64,000 nt of DNA from Arthrobacter sp. 35W (GTDB lineage: Bacteria > Actinomycetota > Actinomycetes > Actinomycetales > Micrococcaceae): assembly GCF_000482545.1 (NCBI RefSeq), contig NZ_KI519454.1, positions 930,001 to 994,000 of the forward strand, written 5' to 3'. A model generated the notes under the pieces. That model had not been told where the DNA came from. It was given only the letters and a program-made list of their open reading frames with translations, and did no database searches. Position 1 is the first letter of the stretch; the number at the start of each line of letters is the position of its first letter. Of the stretch, positions 57,582 through 64,000 are shown piece after piece. A program made the position numbers and the translations under genes.

Positions 57582-59392
57582 TGCCCCGGCGGCTGGATGA
57601 CGGCAATCCCATGGTGACAGCCGGGCTCGTTGCCGTGGCCACCTATCTGGGCTTCTGCCTGCTTGTCCAGGCATGCGCGTCCTTAGCGGTCAGGTGGAGT
57701 TGCCAAGGGTCGCCCGAGTGGACCTTCAGCCCGGCAGCCGGCGTCGGCCTCTTCACAGGGCGGATCGGCTGGATTGTCCCGCTGCCCGATCACTGCAACG
57801 TCGGCACCGGGACCGTGTGGCTTTTGGTCGGTCCGCTTCTGGGGGCGCTGGCGCTCGCGGTTGCAGCGGGTTACATGGTGTTGCGTGTCTGGCGGCAGTC
57901 GGGTTCGTGGCTTCGGCTCGACATCCTGGGGCGCGATGGCGTGGCCCGGCGGGCGGAGATCGTGCGGGACTTCGGCGCCCGTGCCGTCGTCAAACGCGGA
58001 CGCTTCACCCGCCCGGGACTCGATCGGCCACGCGTCGAGGAGTTGTCATGGACGGTTGGCCGCTCCCGGGGCATCACGGTCCACGTCTCGACCGAGGAGT
58101 CCATGGTGATCCAAGGTGCGCCACGGTCCGGCAAGGGCCTCTACGTCATCATCAACGCCATCCTCGATGCGCCCGGAGCGGTGGTCACCACCTCAACCCG
58201 GGCGGACAACCTTGTGGTGACGATGCGGGCCCGGTCGTCCGGCGGACGGCCCGTTACCGTCTTTGATCCGCAGGGCATGTCTGGTCTGCCAACAACTCTG
58301 CGCTGGTCGCCCATCCGCGGCTGCCAGGACCCGGACATTGCCACACGCCGCGCCCTGGTGATCACGGCCGACACTGAGATGAAGGGCGAGAATGCTGCTT
58401 GGCAAAAGCGCTCGGTGATTGTGCTTCAATGCCTCCTCCACGCGGCGGCTTTGTCGGGAGAGGGAGTCACGGCGTTTCGGCGCTGGTCGTCCAGCCCCGT
58501 GCTGGCCAAGGAGGCTTTGGAAGTCCTTGGCCGGCCAGAGGCAGCCATGGGGTGGCAGGCCGACCTGATGGGAATTATCGAAGACGACCCCCGCAACACC
58601 TCCAACTCGTGGATCGGCGTCACCGCCGCCGTCGCGCCCCTCTCATCACCCAAGGTGCTCGCCGCCCTGAATCCTCGCGGCGAGGCCGAGGAGTTCGATC
58701 CCAAGCAGTTCATCCGGCAACGGGGGACGCTCTACTTGATAGGGACACGCGCCGGTGCTGCCGCGGCAGGCCCCTACCTCTCGGCCCTGATTGACGACAT
58801 CGACTATGCAGCCCGTGAGATGGCCTTCGTTGCGCCTGGCGGACGGCTCGACCCGCCCCTTTCCCTGATCCTGGATGAGATCGCCAATCTCTCGCCGTGG
58901 CCGGGCTTGCCGGTGGTGCTCTCCGACGGCGGTGGCATCGGCATCTCCACCATCGTTGTCCTCCAATCGCTGTCCCAGGCGAGATCCGGGTGGTCCATTG
59001 ACGAGGCGGCCACCATCTGGGATGCGGCCATCATCAAGGTCATCTTTGGCGGCGGTTCCGATGAAAGGGACCTCCGCTCGCTTGCGGGCCTCATCGGCGA
59101 GCGGAACCTGACCATCAACACTCGCTCCTGGTCCTCGCAGGGAAGGCAGGATGGCGAACAGATTCGGGAGACGCCCGTCATCCCGCTGCACGAGATACGG
59201 CGCTTGCCGGCTGGTACGGCCATCATGCTCGGCCGACGCAGCCGGCCTATCCTGTTGGACCTCCGCGAATGGCACAAGCGCAAGGACGCCGCAGCACTGG
59301 GGGAGTCCAAGGAAGCGACAGAGCGCGAACTGGCCGACGGGCATCGGAGTCGCCAGGCCGCCGTCGTCGTCGATCACAATGCCGAGGGGTAG
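57581..59392 (+). CDS. VirD4/TraG-type coupling protein
   Basis: 603 residues. Two N-terminal membrane helices (about 13-35 and 80-105), then the motor domain with Walker A QGAPRSGKGLYV near residue 182, TSTRADN, and Walker B LSLILDEIANLSP near residue 430, plus IVVLQSLSQARSGW typical of TraG/VirD4. It would hand the DNA-relaxase complex to the channel. It follows the ATPase gene with a TGATG overlap. Confidence 0.92.
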   Translation: MPRRLDDGNPMVTAGLVAVATYLGFCLLVQACASLAVRWSCQGSPEWTFSPAAGVGLFTGRIGWIVPLPDHCNVGTGTVWLLVGPLLGALALAVAAGYMVLRVWRQSGSWLRLDILGRDGVARRAEIVRDFGARAVVKRGRFTRPGLDRPRVEELSWTVGRSRGITVHVSTEESMVIQGAPRSGKGLYVIINAILDAPGAVVTTSTRADNLVVTMRARSSGGRPVTVFDPQGMSGLPTTLRWSPIRGCQDPDIATRRALVITADTEMKGENAAWQKRSVIVLQCLLHAAALSGEGVTAFRRWSSSPVLAKEALEVLGRPEAAMGWQADLMGIIEDDPRNTSNSWIGVTAAVAPLSSPKVLAALNPRGEAEEFDPKQFIRQRGTLYLIGTRAGAAAAGPYLSALIDDIDYAAREMAFVAPGGRLDPPLSLILDEIANLSPWPGLPVVLSDGGGIGISTIVVLQSLSQARSGWSIDEAATIWDAAIIKVIFGGGSDERDLRSLAGLIGERNLTINTRSWSSQGRQDGEQIRETPVIPLHEIRRLPAGTAIMLGRRSRPILLDLREWHKRKDAAALGESKEATERELADGHRSRQAAVVVDHNAEG

Positions 59393-59400
59393 GAACTGCT

Positions 59401-59886
59401 ATGGATGACGAGGAATCCTTCGAGTACACCGTGGGTGGGGGAGCAGAGGATGAGTTCGCGGCCATGCTGTTCGGCTCCACTGAGGGGAAACGGTCCAACC
59501 GCGTGCCCGTGACCTACCGCTGGCGTGACATGGATCCGCGAACCGCGCACGCCGTCTGGCACCAACTGGGCGCTTGGGTCGAGTGGCTCGTGACCACGTA
59601 CCACCTACCAACGTCTGTGGTGCCCGATTGTTGGTGGAAGCACAGCGAGCTGGTGGCAGAGCTCTACGCCCTCCAGCGGGCCGAGCAAGCCTCCTATACA
59701 GAGGATGACGGCGGCTATGGCCCCTTGTCCTTCCACGAACGGCTGACACACTCCATCGAACGACTCCGCGAACACACGCGATCGGCTGGATGCGTCGGGC
59801 TGCAGGCGCATCGTGATCCGGTACGGCGGGCATTGCCTCAGGACGGGCCGATCGCCGAGGCATGGTCGCCCGACCAGATGGGGTGA
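59401..59886 (+). CDS. Hypothetical protein of the transfer region
   Basis: 161 residues, acidic, with tryptophan-rich conserved-looking segments (RWRDMDPRTAHAVWHQLGAW, VVPDCWWKHSELVAELYAL). No known domain recognised. It sits 8 bases after the coupling protein, where actinobacterial conjugative elements usually carry a small gene of this kind; a link to DNA processing is plausible. Confidence 0.6.
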   Translation: MDDEESFEYTVGGGAEDEFAAMLFGSTEGKRSNRVPVTYRWRDMDPRTAHAVWHQLGAWVEWLVTTYHLPTSVVPDCWWKHSELVAELYALQRAEQASYTEDDGGYGPLSFHERLTHSIERLREHTRSAGCVGLQAHRDPVRRALPQDGPIAEAWSPDQMG

Positions 59887-59974
59887 AGAACGGTCATGCC
59901 GCAGCGCTCGCCGAAGGGGATGAACATGCATCCGCGCATCCGCGCCGGTGCAGGGACGGACAGAGGCGACTTCC

Positions 59975-61117
59975 ATGGCTCACGCGAACGAATTCCCCAG
60001 CTGGCCGCTTGGCTCAGGCCCGATTGACCGCCAATCTGCCCCTCCCGCAACACACCCCGATCCGGCGGAACGGGTGGCGGCGCTAACCCAAGGGCTGTTT
60101 GGCCTCCTGGACCAGGCCGTCAACGAACCCTGGCGATGGCAGGTCCTGCTGGACAACTCGGCCACGCTGTGGCGCTACTCAGGGGGCAATGCTGCCCTAC
60201 TGATGCTGCAGATGGCCCAGCGCGACAAGCAACCGCCGACCCTTGTAGCGGGGTACAAGGAATGGGAGCGGCACGGCCGCTATGTCCTCAAAGGTGAACA
60301 CGCGCTGTGGGTGATTGCGCCGCGGACTTCTAAGGTGCCTGCGGTTGACGACGGGCGGCACAACGGAACGCCCACGCCAGATCCCGACGTCCGCGAACCT
60401 GATGCGAAGACTGTCGTAACGGGGTGGCGGGGCCAGGCCGTCTTCGACGTTTCCCAAACTGAGGGAAGGCCTCTGCTGGTGCCCCGCCCCGGCAGCACTG
60501 AACTGCCTATGAGCGACCATGAGGGGCTCTGGCGCTCCTTTGTAGAGGTTGCCGCCATGGGAGGATTCAGCATTGAAGTGTCCGACAGCCAACATTCGCT
60601 GGCCAGCGGCCATACGAACTTCGGGTCCCACACCATCACCATTGGTTCGTGGCTCGGTGACAGTGAGCGGATGGCAGTTCTTGCCCACGAATTGGGGCAC
60701 GCCATGCTCCACGGCCCAAACGACAGACTCGGCCAGTTGTATGGCAGCAGCATCGAACACCGTGGGCTGGCCGAGATCGAGGCGGAGTCCGTTGCCTACA
60801 CCGTGCTTCGAGCCCACGGCATCGACCGCGGCGCCCAGTCAGCGAGCTATCTGGCCGGCTGGGCGGACGCCGTCATCCAAACCGAAGCCGACTCCATCCT
60901 GCAATCGACCAAGGACCACAAGCCATTGTCCCGGGTGGAAATAGCCAAGTCAGTTCTGGGTAGAGCCACTGCTGCTTCGAAAAACATTCTCGAAGTTACC
61001 TGCCCGGCTGGATTCGGCGGGAAGATTGTTGCTTCCAGGGCGGACCCAGCGATGAACTCATCTACGCCAAGCATTGACGGTCGAAGACCGAAGGGCCAAG
61101 TCCGAGCGATGTTATGA
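59975..61117 (+). CDS. ArdC-like antirestriction protein with metalloprotease motif
   Basis: 380 residues. The N-terminal part (about 35-115, WRWQVLLDNSATLWRYSGGN then ALLMLQM and GYKEWERHGRYVLKGEHA) is the ssDNA-binding ArdC-N domain. The middle contains the zinc-protease motif LAHELGHAMLH (His238, Glu239, His242) with a downstream glutamate in EIEAESVAYTVL. ArdC-type proteins protect incoming element DNA from host restriction. The ATG at 59975 gives the usual start. Confidence 0.85.
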   Translation: MAHANEFPSWPLGSGPIDRQSAPPATHPDPAERVAALTQGLFGLLDQAVNEPWRWQVLLDNSATLWRYSGGNAALLMLQMAQRDKQPPTLVAGYKEWERHGRYVLKGEHALWVIAPRTSKVPAVDDGRHNGTPTPDPDVREPDAKTVVTGWRGQAVFDVSQTEGRPLLVPRPGSTELPMSDHEGLWRSFVEVAAMGGFSIEVSDSQHSLASGHTNFGSHTITIGSWLGDSERMAVLAHELGHAMLHGPNDRLGQLYGSSIEHRGLAEIEAESVAYTVLRAHGIDRGAQSASYLAGWADAVIQTEADSILQSTKDHKPLSRVEIAKSVLGRATAASKNILEVTCPAGFGGKIVASRADPAMNSSTPSIDGRRPKGQVRAML

Positions 61118-61184
61118 CAAAACCACCACGGCAGACGCGACGGATCTGCCGGGCCATTGCCGGTTGAAGCGGCGCTGCCTGGTT

Positions 61185-62369
61185 CTACATGTCAGGGGCC
61201 GTAATCACTGCACGTCCTGTTCTGAGGACAAGAACCATTGATGCGGCGAGGGGGATCAGCAAAACCAGAGGAAGCTGGACAACCCCCAGGGTTTGGACAG
61301 CAAGACCGCCCAGACTGGAGCCAGTGCTAATGCCGATCTGGATGGCGACGACGACCAGGCTGTTCACATCGTCAGTGTGGCGGTCGGCGGCGGACAGCAC
61401 TGACGTCTGGTTGAAAACGTTGCCGGCGGACTGCGCCGTGCCCCAAATGGCTACGGTGATTATGGCCCATGCAGTATTGAGCGGCGCCATGGACAAGGCC
61501 ATGAAGCAAACGGCCATCGCCGCGCAAACAAAGAGAAGGACGGGACGGGTGAGCCGGCGCGGCGTCAGGCCGGCGATCCAGATGCCCGCAAGTGCCGAAA
61601 ATCCAAGGACTCCGAGCGCAGCGGTCGTCGCTGCTGGTGGTAACGATCGACCCTCGAAGAACGCTCCGATGTACGTCAACAATCCAAAGTGTGCGACAAC
61701 CAGAAAAGCCCACGCGATGAGCTGGGGCCGCACACGCGGCAGCCGCCAAGCAGCGAGGAGGCTGGTGCGTGCACCGCCTCCAAGGCTGTGGGGCACCTCT
61801 GGAAGGATCCATGCGGACAATATAGCCACGACAGCGATGGTGCAGGCCATAAACAGGAAGGCAGTCCGCCAACCAGCCGCGTGCCCCAAAGCTGTTCCCA
61901 GCGGTGTTCCCAAGGCCAGGCCGAGCGTGCTTCCGCTGAATATCACGGCCAGTCCCTTTGCCACGTCCTTCGCCGGAACGGTGCGGCTCACATACGGTGC
62001 AAGCGTCGACCACATGAGCCCGTGGGCGGCCCCGCTGAGGACCCGGGCGAGTAGTGCGATCTGGAAATTGGGAGCCGCTGCGAGAGCGAGTGTGCCTACG
62101 AGGAAGGCCCCCAAGGTGGCTGTCAGAAGGCGGCGCCGGGACATTCGCCAGGTCAACCGTGAAAGCGGAATGACTGTGACAACAATGACCAGCGAATACA
62201 CCGCCACGAGGAGGCCGGCTTGGCCGTCGGATATTCCGAAGTCCTGGCCGATCAGCGGGAGCAGTCCGACCGGCAGCAGTTCTGTTGTGACTGACACAAA
62301 GCCTGCTGAGGCAAGGATAATCAGGGGGATCCACATTGACGGCCGGTCTGAAGTCGGTGGCTTGGGCAA
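61185..62369 (-). CDS. MFS exporter (AraJ/CmlA-like)
   Basis: 394 residues, 12 hydrophobic segments, of the major facilitator superfamily. Motifs include the first-helix WIPLIILASAGFVSVTTELL and the loop RMSRRRLLTATLG between helices 2 and 3. The group exports drugs or sugars; the substrate is unknown. TTG at 62369 has GGAAGG 9 bases upstream; ATG at 62336 and GTG at 62420 are alternatives. It is the last gene of a minus-strand group with the GntR regulator and the kinase. Confidence 0.8.
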   Translation of the reverse strand: MPKPPTSDRPSMWIPLIILASAGFVSVTTELLPVGLLPLIGQDFGISDGQAGLLVAVYSLVIVVTVIPLSRLTWRMSRRRLLTATLGAFLVGTLALAAAPNFQIALLARVLSGAAHGLMWSTLAPYVSRTVPAKDVAKGLAVIFSGSTLGLALGTPLGTALGHAAGWRTAFLFMACTIAVVAILSAWILPEVPHSLGGGARTSLLAAWRLPRVRPQLIAWAFLVVAHFGLLTYIGAFFEGRSLPPAATTAALGVLGFSALAGIWIAGLTPRRLTRPVLLFVCAAMAVCFMALSMAPLNTAWAIITVAIWGTAQSAGNVFNQTSVLSAADRHTDDVNSLVVVAIQIGISTGSSLGGLAVQTLGVVQLPLVLLIPLAASMVLVLRTGRAVITAPDM

Positions 62370-62449
62370 GTGAGGGTACCTTCCGGTTGGAGGTCCGCTT
62401 CGCGCGAGACTCCCGACCACCCCACTGACTGCTCAAGGCGCACCCGACT

Positions 62450-63196
62450 TCAGCTCAGGAAATGGAATCTAACCTGCGTGCTGATCCAGATGGTCCTCGA
62501 CAGTTCCAGGACTTGGTTTTCGGCGTTGCGTGAAACGGACAAGACGACAAAAAGTGGTGCGTCAACGTAGGTGTTGAGGAGCTGTGCTTCGGCGAAGGAC
62601 GCCAGTCCGACTTCCAAAAAGCTGTCGGTCTTGGCAGTGTCCACGCCATAGACCTCGCTGAGCGTCTGCGACAGTGAGCCATTGACCAGCGGCTGGGCGT
62701 CGATGCCCGGAGCGCGGTCCACAGCCACCCAGGAATTGGTTAAGCCGATGGCCTTGCCGTCCACAACATGGCGCCTGCTGAGGCGGACGGTTGTGCCGGG
62801 TCGCTCGGCTTCCTCCAACTCACGCAGCAACACATGCGGAACCTCGGCATCTGGCGCGGTTTCGATCTGTTCCGACCGGGCGTCAAAGCCTGCGTCGGCA
62901 AACCGAGTCCGCCAGTGGGTGGTCAGTTGGAGGTCATGCTGAATGGGCGCGGCCCGCTGCGCTACGAACGTTCCGGTGCCCTGCCGGCGGTCCACAAATC
63001 CTTCTGAGGCCAAATCGGCCAACGCTTGGCGGATGGTAATCCGGCTGACGCCATAAGAGGTGGCGAGCTCGTTTTCGGTGGGCATACGGCTGCCGGATTT
63101 GAGTTCGCCTTCTTCGATCCGACGCCTGACGTCCCGCATCACTTGTGCCCAGGCCGGCACAGGTGAATTCCGTTCAACGGTTGACACTTCTACCAT
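62450..63196 (-). CDS. GntR-family (HutC type) regulator
   Basis: 248 residues. The N-terminal winged helix (about 14-80: RRRIEEGELKSGSRMPTENE, then SRITIRQALADLASEG and RRQGTGTFV) is a textbook GntR domain; the rest is a UTRA-type ligand domain as in HutC. It likely responds to a sugar or small metabolite handled by its neighbours. An inverted repeat lies upstream at 63272-63300. Confidence 0.9.
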   Translation of the reverse strand: MVEVSTVERNSPVPAWAQVMRDVRRRIEEGELKSGSRMPTENELATSYGVSRITIRQALADLASEGFVDRRQGTGTFVAQRAAPIQHDLQLTTHWRTRFADAGFDARSEQIETAPDAEVPHVLLRELEEAERPGTTVRLSRRHVVDGKAIGLTNSWVAVDRAPGIDAQPLVNGSLSQTLSEVYGVDTAKTDSFLEVGLASFAEAQLLNTYVDAPLFVVLSVSRNAENQVLELSRTIWISTQVRFHFLS

Positions 63197-63271
63197 CAGA
63201 TTTCGCTTCCCCTCAGGTCATCAACATGCGCGTTGGCACCGTGTGGGATGTCAAGGATGACACCCCGCATG

Positions 63272-63300
63272 TTGTCATAATGTTAGCTCCTTTATAACAA
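63272..63300. promoter_or_regulatory. Candidate operator upstream of the GntR gene
   Basis: TTGTCATAA (63272-63280) and TTATAACAA (63292-63300) are inverted copies matching at 8 of 9 bases, centred 20 bases apart. The right arm covers the stop codon of the kinase gene. It may bind the GntR regulator at its own promoter. Confidence 0.45.
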
Positions 63301-64000
63301 TAGCAATGCCGGGTCCTTCATGTGGGTACCGGCCACCTGTTCGGCCAGTCGCCGGCGCTCCTTCGGGCCCACAGGTGGAACGCCGAATTGCCCGATGATC
63401 TGGCTGGCCGCCGCTGCCGCAGCCCGAGAAGCCGCAGCCGGATGGCCGTCGGATTGGATGAACCCCACCAGTGCAGCACCACTATAGGAGTTACCTCCGC
63501 CTGTCGGATCGACGACGGATCCCCGCGCCGGGGCCACTGCCCAGCTCTCTGCACCCCTAATGGCGACGGATCCCTGTTCCCCGAGCCGCAGGAAAACTGT
63601 CACGCCGGTTCGCCGAAGCTTCTCGACGGCCACAACCAGTGAGTCCGTTCCGCACAGGGTAAGAGCCTCGGTCCGGTTGATCGAAAAGGCATCCACTGTT
63701 TGCAAGATGTTGCTGACCGCATCCCAATGTTCGGGGGTGCATGCTGCGGCTGAGATTTCCCAGAGGATGGTGACTTCATTGGCTGCCCGATACGCGGAAA
63801 TTGCGTGCCAATAGTCGGGATCCGTGTCGTGGAACAAATAGATCCCTTCGAGCCCGGTCCAACTCGCTGGGATATCGGCCGGCAAGGGGGTCAAAGCATC
63901 AAAATGGTCCTCTCCGTGGTGGGGAACTTCGACACGTTCGCCGTCGTGGAAATACCGGAGAGTCGAGCGGGGGGTGGGGCCAGGAATTCCTCGCAGTGCC
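63292..64000 (-). CDS. PfkB-family carbohydrate kinase, 5' end outside the window
   Basis: The frame is open from 63894, where a TTG could start it, up to the window edge, adding about 35 residues (for example STLRYFHDGERVEVP), so the start lies beyond 64000. The C-terminal part has RLGEQGSVAIRGAES and the PfkB signature in the form DPTGGGNSYSGA. Asn replaces the catalytic Asp of the usual GAGD; I recall this form from MAK32-like PfkB proteins. Substrate unknown. It precedes the GntR gene on the same strand. Confidence 0.7.
   Translation of the reverse strand, partial: ALRGIPGPTPRSTLRYFHDGERVEVPHHGEDHFDALTPLPADIPASWTGLEGIYLFHDTDPDYWHAISAYRAANEVTILWEISAAACTPEHWDAVSNILQTVDAFSINRTEALTLCGTDSLVVAVEKLRRTGVTVFLRLGEQGSVAIRGAESWAVAPARGSVVDPTGGGNSYSGAALVGFIQSDGHPAAASRAAAAAASQIIGQFGVPPVGPKERRRLAEQVAGTHMKDPALLLL

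Larger units (their letters stand above)
36696..61117. mobile_element. Integrative and probably conjugative element at tRNA-Leu
   Basis: The left end is the tRNA-Leu gene with a tyrosine integrase just past its 3' end, the usual geometry of insertion into a tRNA gene. Inside are excisionase-like, regulator, nuclease, T4SS, coupling-protein and ArdC-like genes, and base composition falls well below the core in several blocks. The right limit given is only the last gene of clear element character; no repeat of the tRNA 3' end was found, so the element may continue beyond the window or have lost its right end. No relaxase is visible. Confidence 0.75.

Noticed and set aside
61118-61184. attR at the end of the ArdC-like gene
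   Set aside because: I compared this stretch with the tRNA-Leu 3' end and saw no matching direct repeat.

Overview
The window is high-GC, densely packed DNA from an actinobacterium, most likely a member of the Micrococcaceae close to Arthrobacter (an inference from protein content and gene order; no search was run). Supporting signs are a HGxxPAAW-type membrane protein and a Trp-region membrane protein between trpE and trpC, a PdtaR-like ANTAR regulator beside pyk, a RibM-type riboflavin transporter under an FMN riboswitch, and frequent 1-4 bp gene overlaps.

Region 1 (1-36.6 kb) is chromosomal core. It starts with a rhodanese/SufE pair on the minus strand, diverging from zapE, then an NmrA-family protein, a BenE-type transporter and a small Rv0909-like protein. 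A guanidine-III riboswitch lies directly in front of an SMR exporter. Six tRNA genes follow: Val-CAC on the minus strand, then two tandem Gly-containing sets on the plus strand. Next come a RecB/Cas4-type nuclease, def-fmt-rsmB-rpe, an FMN-riboswitch operon ribM-ribD-ribE-ribB-ribA-ribH, hisE-hisG-hisF, a convergent TIGR03085-type protein, hisI-trpE-(two membrane proteins)-trpC-(16-codon ORF)-trpB-trpA-lgt, gltB-gltD, pyk and a convergent ANTAR regulator.

Region 2 (36.7 to about 61.1 kb) is an integrative element entered through the 3' end of tRNA-Leu(CAA). A tyrosine integrase lies 87 bp past the tRNA. Behind it are excisionase- and regulator-like genes, an Mrr-type nuclease with two membrane helices, and then a conjugation module: sigma-like regulator, single-pass membrane protein, secreted transglycosylase/NlpC-P60 hydrolase, VirB6-like channel, SCO6880-type protein, VirB4-like ATPase, VirD4-like coupling protein and ArdC-like antirestriction protein. 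The module is interrupted at 48.2-52.9 kb by an AT-richer cargo block: a VEAK-motif nuclease-like protein, a two-gene operon of a soluble Ser/Thr kinase and an unknown TIM-barrel-like protein, and an ADP-ribosyltransferase-like protein. This block is the best candidate here for an undescribed, possibly anti-phage, system. No relaxase and no right attachment site could be seen.

Region 3 (61.2-64 kb) holds, on the minus strand, an MFS exporter, a GntR/HutC regulator and the 3' part of a PfkB-family kinase that runs off the window. Whether this is chromosome or still inside the element is not decided.
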